Positions 1-9,322 of a stretch of 64,000 nt of DNA are shown here, piece by piece; the first letter of the stretch is position 1, and every line of letters starts with the position of its first letter. The position numbers were made by a program, and so were the translations under genes. Origin of the DNA: Paracoccus indicus (GTDB taxonomy: Bacteria; Pseudomonadota; Alphaproteobacteria; Rhodobacterales; Rhodobacteraceae); assembly GCF_003056335.1 (NCBI RefSeq), contig NZ_PYWA01000007.1, forward strand, positions 124,001 to 188,000. The letters are read 5' to 3'. The notes below the pieces were generated by a model. That model had not been told where the DNA came from, did not search any database, and saw only the letters and a list, made by a program, of their open reading frames with translations.

Positions 1-255
1 CGCCTGAAACGCATCCTCGGCCCAATCGCCGATGCAGCCATCCTCGAAAGCCTCGCTGCTGTCACCATGGCCGGAGTAATCGAAGCGCAGGAAGGCGCGG
101 CCCTTCGCGCGGGCCCAATCCTCAAGATGCACGGCCTTGGTGCCGGTCATGTCGGATTTGAACCCGCCCAGGAAGATCACGCCGGGCCCCTGCCCCATCG
201 TGCGCCGATAGGCGATGCGCCGCCCCGAAGGCGTATCCAGATAGTCGTTCATCAT
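1..255 (-). CDS. alpha/beta hydrolase (ABHD10/carboxylesterase-like), 3' part outside the window
   Basis: Only the first 85 codons are present; the gene runs off the left edge. The protein starts MMNDYLDTPSGRRIAYRR, then shows the oxyanion-side segment VIFLGGFKSDMTGTKA and the strand-4 segment FLRFDYSGHGDS that precede the nucleophile elbow in alpha/beta hydrolases of the ABHD10/thioesterase-like type. The catalytic triad itself lies outside, so activity cannot be judged. The start ATG overlaps the TGA stop of the MFS gene upstream on the same strand (ATGATGA), suggesting translational coupling. A second in-frame ATG begins one codon later. The substrate is unknown. Confidence 0.8.
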   Translation of the reverse strand, partial: MMNDYLDTPSGRRIAYRRTMGQGPGVIFLGGFKSDMTGTKAVHLEDWARAKGRAFLRFDYSGHGDSSEAFEDGCIGDWAEDAFQA

Positions 256-1532
256 CCAACCTCGTCCAATCCATAGGCGACCCATGCCCCGGCAACGGAT
301 GCCAGCGCAAAGACCGCGATGACCCATGGGGCGCCCAAGGCCGCCAGCGCCGCCGATGCGGCCCCCGCCACCAGGATCACGATGCCGACCACCAGGTTCG
401 ACACGGCGGTATAGGCCGCGCGCTGGTCGTCGGGCGCCATGTCCACCAGATAGGTGGATCGCCCCTGCCTGACGCCGTGATAGGCGATCATCAGGCCAAA
501 CAAAACCACCGCGATGGCGACGGCATGCCCCGCCAGACCCACAGCATTCAGCACTATAGCGAATGCCAGCGCGACAGCTGCCGCGGCCCCCGACCAGATC
601 AGCACCCGCCGGGCCGAGCGGTCGGCCATCCGCCCCCAGACCCAGGATGACACAAGCGACGCCAGCGCCGAGGCCAGCACCAGCAGCCCCAACTGCCGGT
701 CGTCCGCATCCTGTCCCGCCGCCAGCACCAGAAGGAATGGCGGCGCCAGGGCCGTCCCCACCAGCAGCGACCGCGCAACCACGAAGCGCGCCAATTGCCC
801 GTCGCGCCTCAGCAGCCGCAGCTGCGCTATGGATTCGCGTAGGCCAAGCGCGCCCGTCTTCGGCTGCGCGACCTCGTCCAGCGTCGCAAGGATCGCGCCG
901 CCTGTGATCCAGGCCGCGCCCGCCAGCAGGATCGCGCCCACGACCAGCGGCGCGCGATCCACCGGCCCCCACAGCAGCAGCAGCGCGAAGATGATGACGC
1001 CCGCCGCCCCGATGCTGCTGGCAAGCCCGGTGGCCGATCCGCGCCGCGACTTGCCGACCGTCTTGCCAAGGATGTCCTTGTAACTGGCCGAACAGGCCGA
1101 ACGTGCCAGTGCCAGCACTGCCAGCAGCCCGACAATGGCCAGCCCCGCCGCCGCCCCCTGCATGGTCAGCGCCACGCCCGCGATCCCAAGCGCGGCCAGC
1201 CCCTGCACGACGCTGCCCACCGCCCAGACCCATTTGCGCCGCGGCAACGCCCCGATGGCCCCCGCCGTGAACAGCTGCGGCAACAGCGATCCTGCCTCGC
1301 GCACGGGAACCAGCAGGCCGATGAAGACCGATCCCGCGCCCAGATGCGTCAGCAGCCATGACAGCACCAGCTTGGCATCGACCAGCCCATCCCCCAGCTT
1401 AGAACCCGAAAGCGCCGCGACGTGGCGCAGGAAATTGCGCGGCTCGGCCTGTTTCTGGTCCTCGTCCAGCCCACCGTCGGGTTCGGGGTCATCGACCAGC
1501 GCCTCGAACAGCTGTTCTTCTATGTCTCTCAT
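252..1532 (-). CDS. MFS transporter with acidic N-terminal extension
   Basis: Integral membrane carrier of 426 residues with about 11-12 hydrophobic segments, preceded by roughly 45 hydrophilic, acidic residues (MRDIEEQLFEAL..). Repeated glycine-rich helices (AGAIGALPRRKW, GLASSIGAAGVIIF) and a short basic loop between helices fit the major facilitator superfamily. I chose ATG 1532 because AGGA sits 7 bases upstream; the frame stays open to 1637 and an ATG at 1562 is possible but lacks a good ribosome site. It is transcribed away from thrS and is coupled to the hydrolase downstream. The substrate cannot be told from sequence. Confidence 0.8.
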   Translation of the reverse strand: MRDIEEQLFEALVDDPEPDGGLDEDQKQAEPRNFLRHVAALSGSKLGDGLVDAKLVLSWLLTHLGAGSVFIGLLVPVREAGSLLPQLFTAGAIGALPRRKWVWAVGSVVQGLAALGIAGVALTMQGAAAGLAIVGLLAVLALARSACSASYKDILGKTVGKSRRGSATGLASSIGAAGVIIFALLLLWGPVDRAPLVVGAILLAGAAWITGGAILATLDEVAQPKTGALGLRESIAQLRLLRRDGQLARFVVARSLLVGTALAPPFLLVLAAGQDADDRQLGLLVLASALASLVSSWVWGRMADRSARRVLIWSGAAAAVALAFAIVLNAVGLAGHAVAIAVVLFGLMIAYHGVRQGRSTYLVDMAPDDQRAAYTAVSNLVVGIVILVAGAASAALAALGAPWVIAVFALASVAGAWVAYGLDEVG

Positions 1533-1563
1533 CGGGTCATCCTGATTGCTGCCAGCACTCATC

Positions 1564-1592
1564 TTGACAGTTTTTGCGCGCGGGTCCATTCC
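1564..1592 (+). promoter_or_regulatory. possible thrS promoter
   Basis: A perfect TTGACA (1564-1569) is followed after 17 bases by CATTCC, a poor -10. It lies in the divergent region between the MFS gene and thrS. The weak -10 makes this tentative. Confidence 0.3.
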
Positions 1593-1654
1593 TGCGGCCT
1601 TATCATAACCCGCAACCGGGCGTTCCGTGGGCGCCAAACCGACGAGGAGGACCT

Positions 1655-3601
1655 ATGTCCCAGATTTCCCTCACCTTCCCCGATGGCAATTCGCGCGAAT
1701 ATCAGGCAGGCGTCACCGCCGCCCAGGTGGCCGAAAGCATCGCCCCCAGCCTTGCCAAGCGCGCCATCAGCGCCAGCCTTGACGGGCGGCACATCGACCT
1801 TGCTTGGCCCATCACGACCAGCGGGCAGATCGCCATCCATTCCATGAAGGACGAGGAACAGGCACTGGAACTGATCCGCCATGATTTCGCCCATGTCATG
1901 GCCCGCGCCGTCCAGTCGATCTGGCCCGACGTGAAGGTCACCATCGGTCCGGTCCGCGATTACGGCTGGTTCTATGACTTCGACCGTGCCGAGCCCTTCA
2001 CGCCCGAAGATCTGGGCGCGATCGAGGCGGAGATGAAGAAGATCATCACCGCCCGCGAACCCGTCCGCACCGAGGTCTGGGACCGCGACCGCGCCATCGC
2101 GCATTACAAGGCCGCGAACGAACCCTTCAAGCTGGAGCTGATCGACCGCATCCCCGAGGGCGAGGATCTGCGGATGTACTGGCACGGCGACTGGCAGGAC
2201 CTCTGCCGCGGTCCCCACTTGCAGAACACCGGCCAGCTGCCGGCCGACGCCTTCAAGCTGACCCATATCGCCGGGGCCTATTGGCTGGGCGATGCGACGC
2301 GTCCCCAGCTGCAGCGCATCTATGGCGTAGCCTTCCGCAACCGCGACGACCTCAAGGCGCATATGACCATGCTGGAGGAGGCCGCCAAGCGCGACCACCG
2401 CAAGCTGGGCCGCGAGATGGACCTGTTCCACATGCAGGAGGAGGCCCCCGGCCAGATCTTCTGGCATGCGAACGGCTGGAACATCTATACCACGCTGCAG
2501 GATTACATGCGCCGCAAGCAGCGCGCCGACGGCTATGTCGAGGTGAACACCCCTCAGGTCGTCAGCCGCAAGCTGTGGGAGGAATCCGGCCATTGGGAAA
2601 ACTATCAGGACAACATGTTCATCGTCGAAGTCGATGAGGAACACGCCAAGACCAAGACCATCAACGCGCTGAAGCCGATGAACTGCCCCTGCCACGTGCA
2701 GATCTTCAACCACGGCCTGAAATCCTATCGCGACCTGCCGCTGCGCATGGCCGAATTCGGGTCGTGCAACCGCTATGAACCATCAGGCGCGCTGCATGGC
2801 ATCATGCGGGTACGCGGCTTCACGCAGGACGACGCCCACATCTTCTGCACCGAGGATCAGATCGAGGCCGAGACCAAGAAGTTCATCGACTTCCTGGCGG
2901 GCATCTATGCCGATCTGGGCTTTACCGGCTGGCGGATCAAGCTGTCGACGCGCCCCGAAAAGCGCATCGGGTCCGACGAAAGCTGGGACCGGGTCGAGGC
3001 GGCCCTGGGCAATGCCTGTCAGGCTGCGGGCTATGACTACACGATCTTCCCCGGCGAAGGCGCCTTCTACGGTCCCAAGCTGGAATTCGTGCTGACCGAC
3101 GCCATCGGGCGGGACTGGCAGTGCGGCACCTTGCAGGTTGACCCCAACCTGCCCGAACGACTGGATGCGGAATATGTCGGTCAGGACGGGCATAAGCACC
3201 GTCCCATCATGCTGCACCGCGCCGTTCTGGGCAGCTTCGAGCGCTTCATCGGCATCCTGATCGAAAGCCACGCGGGCAAACTGCCCTTCTGGCTGGCCCC
3301 GCGTCAGGTCGTCGTAGCCTCGATCGTCTCGGACGCCGACGATTACGTCCATGAGGTCGTCGCAGCCCTGCAGGCCGCCGGCATCCGCGCCGAGGCCGAC
3401 ACGAGGAACGAGAAGATCAACTACAAGGTCCGTGAACATTCCGTCGGCAAGGTCCCCGCGATCATGGCCATCGGCATGAAGGAGGTCGAGGATCGCACAG
3501 TCTCGCTGCGTCGCCTTGACGCACAGGGCAGCCGGACCCTGCCCCTGGACGAGGTCGTGGCCCTGTTGAAGGCCGAGGCGACCGCCCCCGACCTGCGCTG
3601 A
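1655..3601 (+). CDS. thrS: threonine--tRNA ligase
   Basis: Charges tRNA-Thr with threonine in the cytoplasm. The 648-residue product has the full class II ThrRS layout: TGS domain (about 1-62), editing domain with the HxxxH zinc-like motif H76-D-F-A-H80, catalytic core with the zinc cysteine region [10 protein letters not shown] near 345 and motif 2 around [15 protein letters not shown], and a C-terminal anticodon-binding domain (from about 550). The length matches the family. The start ATG has GAGGAGG five bases upstream; an upstream in-frame ATG at 1574 lacks this and would add a non-conserved tail. It is a stand-alone gene, divergent from the MFS gene. Confidence 0.97.
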   Translation: MSQISLTFPDGNSREYQAGVTAAQVAESIAPSLAKRAISASLDGRHIDLAWPITTSGQIAIHSMKDEEQALELIRHDFAHVMARAVQSIWPDVKVTIGPVRDYGWFYDFDRAEPFTPEDLGAIEAEMKKIITAREPVRTEVWDRDRAIAHYKAANEPFKLELIDRIPEGEDLRMYWHGDWQDLCRGPHLQNTGQLPADAFKLTHIAGAYWLGDATRPQLQRIYGVAFRNRDDLKAHMTMLEEAAKRDHRKLGREMDLFHMQEEAPGQIFWHANGWNIYTTLQDYMRRKQRADGYVEVNTPQVVSRKLWEESGHWENYQDNMFIVEVDEEHAKTKTINALKPMNCPCHVQIFNHGLKSYRDLPLRMAEFGSCNRYEPSGALHGIMRVRGFTQDDAHIFCTEDQIEAETKKFIDFLAGIYADLGFTGWRIKLSTRPEKRIGSDESWDRVEAALGNACQAAGYDYTIFPGEGAFYGPKLEFVLTDAIGRDWQCGTLQVDPNLPERLDAEYVGQDGHKHRPIMLHRAVLGSFERFIGILIESHAGKLPFWLAPRQVVVASIVSDADDYVHEVVAALQAAGIRAEADTRNEKINYKVREHSVGKVPAIMAIGMKEVEDRTVSLRRLDAQGSRTLPLDEVVALLKAEATAPDLR

Positions 3602-3806
3602 ACGGGCGCAATGTCATGCAAGCTTCACGCGCGGGCCCCCGCCTGCGCGTAAAACAGACTTGCCTTTTAGTTCGATTCGTTCATCCTTTGACATGCGTGA
3701 GCAAAGACTTTCTACCGCTCCCTTTACGGGCAGCCGGAAGACCGAAAGCGGGCTGCACGGCCTGGCGCAATCCCTGCGCCGGGATGACTTGAAGGAGAGA
3801 ACGGTT

Positions 3807-4013
3807 ATGGCGACCGGAACGGTTAAGTGGTTCAACGCCACCAAGGGCTTTGGCTTTATTGCACCCGACGATGGTGACAAGGACGTCTTCGTCCATATCT
3901 CGGCCGTGGAACGCGCCGGGCTGACGGGTCTGCAGGACAACCAGAAGATCAGCTACGAATTGCAGTCGGGCCGTGACGGCCGTGCATCGGCCAGCGATCT
4001 GCAACTGCTTTAA
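3807..4013 (+). CDS. cspA: cold-shock domain protein
   Basis: Single-domain RNA/DNA-binding beta-barrel protein of 68 residues. Both nucleic-acid binding motifs are present: RNP1 as KGFGFI (about 13-18) and RNP2 as VFVHIS (about 27-32). It binds single-stranded RNA as a chaperone. ATG 3807 has AAGGAGAG upstream; an in-frame ATG further upstream would add an unconserved tail. The region before it from thrS (about 200 bp) has a TTGACA at 3688-3693 with a weak -10, leaving a leader of around 90 bases, compatible with the structured 5' leaders known for csp genes. A strong terminator follows. Confidence 0.95.
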   Translation: MATGTVKWFNATKGFGFIAPDDGDKDVFVHISAVERAGLTGLQDNQKISYELQSGRDGRASASDLQLL

Positions 4014-4035
4014 GGGACGCATTTCGCGTGACCTG

Positions 4036-4064
4036 ACGGCCCGTTCGCGCGGGCCGTTTTTCTT
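4036..4064 (+). terminator. Rho-independent terminator of cspA
   Basis: Perfect 8-bp stem ACGGCCCG / CGGGCCGT with a six-base loop, followed by TTTTTCTTT. It sits 22 bases after the cspA stop codon. Confidence 0.9.
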
Positions 4065-4298
4065 TGGCCCGTCGTTTTTTGGACCACGGCTGTCCTGGAT
4101 CGCGCAGCCTGCGCATCACGGCGGGCGATTGCCCGTCATGCCCCTGCCTTTCAAACCAGCCGAACCTTGCCCCGATCCGATACCGGGCTGCATGGTCAAG
4201 CGCACCTCTGGCCCCCGACGGTCACGCACGTTAGAAGCGGTCGCAAATTTTCATCCCGTCATCAGGGATGAATGACCCGCATCGCAAGGACCCAGATC
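4065..4298. other. intergenic region with an inverted repeat next to the DsbA-like gene
   Basis: About 230 bases without a recognisable gene. The only structure I see is an 8-bp inverted repeat, TTCATCCC (4250-4257) and GGGATGAA (4265-4272), with a 7-base spacer, ending 26 bases before the chosen start of the DsbA-like gene. It could be an operator or a small leader hairpin; no U-tract follows, so it is not a terminator. Confidence 0.45.
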
Positions 4299-4925
4299 AT
4301 GACCCGCCTTGATATCTTCGCCGACCCCGTCTGCCCCTGGTGCCTGATCGGCAAGCTGGAGCTGGATGCGGCACTGGTGAGCCGTCCCGACCACCCCTTC
4401 GCGATCACCTGGCATCCCTTTCGCCTGAACCCGCAGATGCCCAAACAGGGCATGGACCGCGCCGAATACCTGACCGCCAAGCTGGGCGAGGACGCGCAGG
4501 CCGCGGAAAAGGCCGTGGCCGAACGGGCCGCGGCCCTGGGCGTGACGCTGAACCCCGCGACCCGCGAACCCGACACCACCGACGCCCATCGCCTGATGCA
4601 TTGGGCGGGCCTCGAAGGGTGTCAGGATGCCGTCATGACCGGCCTGCTGACGGCCCATTGGCTGGAAGCACTGGACATCAGCGATGCCGAGACCCTGACC
4701 CGCATTGCCGCCGCCGCGGGCATGGATATCGCCGCCACTGCCAAGCTGCTGGCCGGTGATGCCGACCGCGACGAGGTCATCAGCCGCGAGGCCCATGCCC
4801 GCCAGCGGGGCATCAATTCGGTTCCGACCTTCATCGTGGCCGACACCCATGCGGTCAGCGGCGCACAGCCCGCCGCCTTGTGGGAAAGCGTCATCGACGA
4901 ATTGACGAGCCAGCCCCGGCAATAA
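4299..4925 (+). CDS. FrnE-like DsbA-family thiol oxidoreductase
   Basis: Cytoplasmic thioredoxin-fold protein of 208 residues in the FrnE/polyketide-type DsbA branch. The active site CPWC lies at about 12-15 in a DPVCPWC context at the end of the first strand; the helical insertion follows, and the cis-proline segment appears as INSVPTFIV near 175. There is no signal peptide, unlike periplasmic DsbA. ATG 4299 has AAGGA eight bases upstream; ATG 4272 is in frame but would overlap the inverted repeat. It likely handles disulfide exchange on small-molecule or protein thiols. The next gene starts 58 bases later and could be cotranscribed. Confidence 0.88.
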   Translation: MTRLDIFADPVCPWCLIGKLELDAALVSRPDHPFAITWHPFRLNPQMPKQGMDRAEYLTAKLGEDAQAAEKAVAERAAALGVTLNPATREPDTTDAHRLMHWAGLEGCQDAVMTGLLTAHWLEALDISDAETLTRIAAAAGMDIAATAKLLAGDADRDEVISREAHARQRGINSVPTFIVADTHAVSGAQPAALWESVIDELTSQPRQ

Positions 4926-4983
4926 TATTGCATAGTCTGCAAAAATGGTCTATCTGCCGGGTCTGAACCGACAGGTGATCCCC

Positions 4984-6204
4984 ATGACCGACACGACCTT
5001 GACCGGCACGACGCAGCAGCGTCGCCTGCCGTTGCCCGAATTCATCGCGATGCTGGCGTTCCTTTTCGCCACCATCGCCTTTTCCATGGACGCGATGCTG
5101 CCGGCCCTGCCCCGCATCGCGGCGGACCTGACCCCCGACAACGTGAACCGCGCCCAGCTGATCCTGACCAGCTTCGTGGCGGGCATGGGGTTGGGGACCC
5201 TCTTCGCCGGTCCGTTGTCGGATGCCTTGGGTCGCAAGCGCACCATCACGCTTGGCTTCGGCATCTATATCGTCGCCACCATCGCGGCCCTTTATGCCAA
5301 TTCGCTGGAACTGCTGCTGTTCGCCCGTTTCGTGCAGGGTATCGGGGCGTCCGGGCCACGCATCGTGGGGCTGGCGCTGGTCCGCGACCTTTATCAGGGG
5401 CGCGAGATGGCGCGGATCACCAGTTTCGTGATGATGATCTTCATTACGGTCCCGGCCATTGCCCCGACTCTCGGCGCGGGCATCATCAGCTTTTCGGATT
5501 GGCACGGCGTCTTCATCGCCTTCATCGTCTTTGCGCTGATCGGTGCCAGTTGGCTGAACATCCGGCAGGCCGAGACCCTGCCCCCGCCCGAACGCCGCCC
5601 CCTGCGCATCGCCACCCTGATGTCGGCCGCGCGCGAGGTGCTGTCGAACCGTCAGGTCATGCTGGCCACCGTCATCCTGACCCTGGGCTTCGGGCAGATG
5701 TTCGGGCTGTTGTCCTCGGCCCAGCAGCTGTTCGGCGAAACCTATGACAAGGGCGAGAATTTCCACCTGTGGTTCGCGCTGATGGCGCTGCTGTCGGGAT
5801 CGGGCACGGTGCTGAACGCCAGCTTCGTGATGCGCTTCGGGATGCGGCGGATGGCGAAATGGGCCTATGTGATGCAGACCGTGGTGTCGGGGGTGATGAT
5901 GGCCCTGATCCTGACCGACAGCATTCCCGCCGCGTTGCAATTCCCGGCCTTCTTCTTCTGGGCGACCAGCGTCTTCTTCATGGCGGGCGTCACCTTCGGC
6001 AACCTGAACGCGCTGGCCTTGCAGCACATGGGCCATATCGCGGGGATGGCGGCCTCGATCGTGGCGGCGATCTCGACCTTGTCGGCGGTGCTGATCGCGG
6101 CGCCGGTCGGGCTGCTTTACGATGGGACGGCGGTCCCGGCGATCACCACGACGCTGATCTGTTCGGCATTGGCCTGGTTCCTGATCCGCCGCTTGGGCGA
6201 CTGA
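4984..6204 (+). CDS. Bcr/CflA-family multidrug MFS exporter
   Basis: Inner-membrane proton-coupled exporter, 406 residues with about 12 hydrophobic helices. The Bcr/CflA hallmarks are visible: FSMDAMLPALPRIAADL in helix 1, the loop GPLSDALGRKR after helix 2, and RFVQGIGASG with RIVGLALVRD after helix 4. ATG 4984 has AGGTGA six bases upstream; the frame is open from 4945 but that start lacks a ribosome site. Likely exports drugs or small metabolites; the true substrate is unknown. A shortened relative is found at 29484-30020. Confidence 0.87.
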   Translation: MTDTTLTGTTQQRRLPLPEFIAMLAFLFATIAFSMDAMLPALPRIAADLTPDNVNRAQLILTSFVAGMGLGTLFAGPLSDALGRKRTITLGFGIYIVATIAALYANSLELLLFARFVQGIGASGPRIVGLALVRDLYQGREMARITSFVMMIFITVPAIAPTLGAGIISFSDWHGVFIAFIVFALIGASWLNIRQAETLPPPERRPLRIATLMSAAREVLSNRQVMLATVILTLGFGQMFGLLSSAQQLFGETYDKGENFHLWFALMALLSGSGTVLNASFVMRFGMRRMAKWAYVMQTVVSGVMMALILTDSIPAALQFPAFFFWATSVFFMAGVTFGNLNALALQHMGHIAGMAASIVAAISTLSAVLIAAPVGLLYDGTAVPAITTTLICSALAWFLIRRLGD

Positions 6205-6248
6205 GACGTAAAAAGGGCAGGACATAGCGTCCCGCCCTTTCGTCTTTC
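6204..6248. terminator. bidirectional terminator between the MFS gene and frcA
   Basis: Hairpin with arms AAAGGGC-A-GGAC and GTCC-C-GCCCTTT, flanked by further complementarity AGACG / CGTCT. On the minus strand the stem is followed by TTTTT. The two genes converge on it, so it can end both transcripts. Confidence 0.8.
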
Positions 6249-6262
6249 CCAGTCCCCTGATG

Positions 6263-7036
6263 TCAGGCGGCGACTTCGTCGGGGACCTTGGCGCCGGTCA
6301 TATAGGCCACGGCATCCGACATCGAATGTTCCTTGGGGTTGATCACGCAGAGGCGCTTGCCAAGGCGGTGGATGTGGATGCGGTCGGCCACCTCGAAGAC
6401 ATGGGGCATGTTGTGGCTGATCAGCACGATCGGAATGCCCCGCGACCGGACGTCCTGGATCAGGTCCAGCACGCGGCGGCTTTCCTTGACGCCAAGCGCC
6501 GCCGTCGGTTCGTCCAGGATGATGACGCGGCTGCCGAAGGCGGCGGCGCGGGCCACGGCCACACCCTGACGCTGACCGCCCGACAGGGTCTCGACCGGCT
6601 GGCTGATGTTCTGGATGGTCATCAGCCCCAGTTCGGACAGCTTTTCACGCGCGAAACTGTCCATGGCCGGCTTGTCCAGCATGCCGAAGAACTTGCCCAT
6701 GAAGTTTTTGCGCACGATCTCGCGGCCCATGAACATGTTGTCGGAAATCGACAGGGCGGGCGACAGGGCCAGCGTCTGATAGACCGTCTCGATGCCGGCC
6801 TTGCGGGCATCCAGCGGGCTGTCGAAGCTGATCGGCTTGCCGTCCAGCCGGATCTCGCCCTCGTCGGGACGCACGGCCCCGGACAGGGCCTTGATCAGGC
6901 TGGACTTGCCGGCACCGTTGTCACCGATCACGGCCAGGATCTCGCCGGGATAGAGGTCGAAATCCGCGTGGTCCATGGCGGTCACGCGACCATAGCGCTT
7001 GACCAGGTTGCGGGCGGAAAGAAGCGGCTCGGTCAT
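6263..7036 (-). CDS. frcA: sugar ABC importer, ATP-binding subunit (FrcA-like)
   Basis: ATPase of a monosaccharide importer of the CUT2 class, 257 residues with one nucleotide-binding domain. Walker A is GDNGAGKSS (38-46), the signature is LSGGQRQ (about 145), Walker B is VIILDEPTAAL, and the switch histidine is in LISHNM. The single domain distinguishes it from two-domain RbsA/AraG proteins and matches FrcA of Sinorhizobium. It starts inside the permease stop (ATGA overlap), so it is the last gene of the frcB-frcC-frcA operon. Fructose/ribose/mannose specificity is inferred from family resemblance and is not proven. Confidence 0.88.
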   Translation of the reverse strand: MTEPLLSARNLVKRYGRVTAMDHADFDLYPGEILAVIGDNGAGKSSLIKALSGAVRPDEGEIRLDGKPISFDSPLDARKAGIETVYQTLALSPALSISDNMFMGREIVRKNFMGKFFGMLDKPAMDSFAREKLSELGLMTIQNISQPVETLSGGQRQGVAVARAAAFGSRVIILDEPTAALGVKESRRVLDLIQDVRSRGIPIVLISHNMPHVFEVADRIHIHRLGKRLCVINPKEHSMSDAVAYMTGAKVPDEVAA

Positions 7037-8088
7037 GACGACACCTTTCTGATCCATTGGTCGATGGCGACGGCGAAGATGATCAACCAGCCGGTCGCGA
7101 ACAGCTGCCACAGCACGTCTACACCCGCCAGCCGCAGCCCCGAGTTGAAGACGCCCACGATCAGCGCCCCGATCAGCGGCCCGAGGATCGACCCGCGACC
7201 ACCGAACAGCGAGATGCCCCCGATGACGACCGCGGTGATGGATTCGAGGTTCGCCTCGAAGAACGAGGTCGGGCTGATCGAGCCGACGCGGCCGATCGAC
7301 GACCATGCGGCCAGACCGCAGATCACGCCTGCGACGACATAGACCGACATCAGGACCTTCTTGGTCTGGATACCGGCAAGCGCCGCCGATTCCGGATCGT
7401 CGCCCACGGCATAGACCCTGCGGCCCCACGCGGTCTTGTAGAGCGCATAGTAGAGCACCGCGAAGACGATGATCATCAGGATCACGCCATAGGTCAGCAC
7501 CGCGCCGCCCAGGTTGAAGCGCGTGCCGAAGAACTTCAGCAGCGAGGCTTCGGCGTCCAGCGTCTGGCTTCGGATCGTCTCGCGGCCCGAGAGGTAATAG
7601 TTCAGGGCCAGGAAGATGTTCCAGGTGCCAAGCGTGGTGATGAAGGGCGGCAGCTTCAGCCGCGTGACCAGCAGGCCGTTCAGCGCGCCGGTTCCCGCAC
7701 CGCAGGCCAGGCCGATGACGATGGCGATGGGCACCGGAATGCCGAAGTTCACCGCCAGATTGCCCATGATGACCGAGATCAGCACCATGACCGCACCGAC
7801 CGACAGGTCGATCCCCGCCGTCAGGATCACCAGCGACTGAGCCGCCGCCAGGGTGCCCACGACCGCGACCTGCTGCAGGATCAGCGACAGGTTGAACGCC
7901 GAGAAGAAGTTGGGAGAGATCATCCCGAAGGCGATCAGCGACAGCACCAGCACGATGACCGGTACCATGGTGGGATATTGGTGCAGGAAATGCTGCGTCC
8001 GGTCCAACAGGCTGCGCGAGTGGTGGTCGAACTGTGCGACCGTCTCGCCGGCATTTCTCTGGACCACGGGATCTGGGGAATCGGACAT
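7033..8088 (-). CDS. frcC: sugar ABC importer, permease subunit (FrcC-like)
   Basis: Inner-membrane permease of the RbsC/FrcC family, 351 residues, with a cytoplasmic N-terminus of about 45 residues and some 9-10 hydrophobic helices. Typical family segments are VGTLAAAQSLVILTAGIDLSVG, the GALNGLLVTRLKLPPFITTLGT stretch and the ATPase-coupling region AVGDDPESAALAGI. ATG 8088 has GGAG seven bases upstream. It overlaps frcA by 4 bases and follows frcB by 86 bases. Confidence 0.9.
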   Translation of the reverse strand: MSDSPDPVVQRNAGETVAQFDHHSRSLLDRTQHFLHQYPTMVPVIVLVLSLIAFGMISPNFFSAFNLSLILQQVAVVGTLAAAQSLVILTAGIDLSVGAVMVLISVIMGNLAVNFGIPVPIAIVIGLACGAGTGALNGLLVTRLKLPPFITTLGTWNIFLALNYYLSGRETIRSQTLDAEASLLKFFGTRFNLGGAVLTYGVILMIIVFAVLYYALYKTAWGRRVYAVGDDPESAALAGIQTKKVLMSVYVVAGVICGLAAWSSIGRVGSISPTSFFEANLESITAVVIGGISLFGGRGSILGPLIGALIVGVFNSGLRLAGVDVLWQLFATGWLIIFAVAIDQWIRKVSS

Positions 8089-8174
8089 CAATGTCTCCGT
8101 GGGTTGGCCCAAGGGGCACGGCGGCGACCCATTGGCCGCCGCCGCCCCGTCAGGTGGTCATGGTCGGTCGGGGA

Positions 8175-9203
8175 TCAGCCCCAGCAGCGATCCAGGCCTT
8201 CTTCGACGCTGATCGATTCAACGCCGTCGACGGGTTCGTCCGTCACAAGGTTCACGCCGGTATTGGTGAAGTCCAGACCTTCGGTGTTCTCGGGCTTTGT
8301 GCCGTCCTTGGCGAATGCGGCGATGGCCTCGACGCCCTTGGATGCCATCAGCAGCGGATACTGCTGCGAGGTGGCACCGATGACGCCTTCCTGGACGTTG
8401 GTCACGCCCGGGCAGCCGCCGTCGACCGAGACGATCAGCACGTCGTTTTCCTTGCCGAAGGATTTCAGCGCCTCATAGGCACCGGCGGCGGCAGGCTCGT
8501 TGATGGTATAGACCAGGTTGATGCTGGGGTCCTTCTGCAGCAGGGCCTCCATCGCCTCGCGGCCGCCTTCCTCGTTGCCCGAGGTGACGTCATGGCCGAC
8601 GATGCGGTCGTCGTCCTCGTCGCCGATCTGGTTTTCGTCCTTCACGTCGATGCCGAAGCCTTCCAGGAAGCCCTGGTCGCGCATCACGTCGACCGAAGGC
8701 GCACTGGCCGACAGGTCCAGCATGGCGATCTTGGCATCGGCCGCCGCGTCGCCCATCTTGCCTGCCGCCCATGCGCCGATCAGGCGACCGGCTTCACGGT
8801 TGTCGGTGGCAAAGGTTGCATCGGCGGCGTCGATCGGGTCCAGCGGCGTGTCCAGCGCGATGACCAGCACGCCGTTGTCACGGGCCTGGCTCAGCGAGTC
8901 GACGATGGCCTTGGTGTCGGATGCCGCGATCAGGATGCCCTTGGCACCGGCCGCGATGCAGCTTTCGACGGCCTGCTGCTGGGTCTCGTGGTCGCCATCG
9001 ACCTTGCCGGCGAAGGTCATCAGCTCGACGCCCAGCTCATTGGCCTTTTCGGTCGCGCCTTCCTTCATCTTGACGAAGAAGGGGTTGATGTCGGTCTTGG
9101 TGATCAGGCACGCCTTGGTCGTATCCTGCGCCTGTGCGAAACCGGCCGACAGGGCAAGGGCGGACAGCGCGACGGACGCGCGGAAAACGGTCTTCATGGT
9201 CAC
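8175..9203 (-). CDS. frcB: periplasmic sugar-binding protein (FrcB-like)
   Basis: Type I periplasmic binding protein that delivers sugar to the FrcC/FrcA complex. A Sec signal peptide ([19 protein letters not shown], cut after AQA) is followed by [20 protein letters not shown], which closely resembles FrcB of rhizobia, and by the hinge segment VDGGCPGV. Start choice: GGAGGAG lies nine bases before a GTG at 9203 and fifteen before the ATG at 9197; either gives the same mature protein of about 320 residues. It is first in the operon, directly downstream of the dyad shared with frcR, as expected for sugar-responsive control. Confidence 0.88.
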   Translation of the reverse strand: MTMKTVFRASVALSALALSAGFAQAQDTTKACLITKTDINPFFVKMKEGATEKANELGVELMTFAGKVDGDHETQQQAVESCIAAGAKGILIAASDTKAIVDSLSQARDNGVLVIALDTPLDPIDAADATFATDNREAGRLIGAWAAGKMGDAAADAKIAMLDLSASAPSVDVMRDQGFLEGFGIDVKDENQIGDEDDDRIVGHDVTSGNEEGGREAMEALLQKDPSINLVYTINEPAAAGAYEALKSFGKENDVLIVSVDGGCPGVTNVQEGVIGATSQQYPLLMASKGVEAIAAFAKDGTKPENTEGLDFTNTGVNLVTDEPVDGVESISVEEGLDRCWG

Positions 9204-9272
9204 TTTATGTATCTCCTCCAGCATGGCGGTTCCTCGGCCGCCTTGGGTTCAGAAAGCACAAGGATTTGCCCC

Positions 9273-9301
9273 TTGTCAATAAATCAATCGTGTTGATTAA
9301 T
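9273..9301. promoter_or_regulatory. frcB/frcR divergent promoter region with dyad operator
   Basis: AATCAA (9282-9287) and TTGATT (9293-9298) form a dyad with the 5-base spacer TCGTG, extended by A-T and T-A matches at 9279/9301 and 9280/9300. A perfect minus-strand -35, TTGACA (complement of 9274-9279), and a plus-strand TTGTCA (9273-9278) overlap its left edge. A repressor bound here would cover both promoters; FrcR is the natural candidate. Confidence 0.65.
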
Positions 9302-9322
9302 GCATTCTCGGAGGAGAACTGC

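Noticed and set aside
3620..3656. Hairpin between thrS and cspA as thrS terminator
   Set aside because: ACGCGC / GCGCGT can pair, but the sequence after the stem on the thrS strand is A-rich, not T-rich.
5000..6225. Minus-strand open frame opposite the Bcr/CflA gene
   Set aside because: Composition is Arg/Gln/His/Asp-rich as expected for the reverse of a membrane protein gene; no family features.
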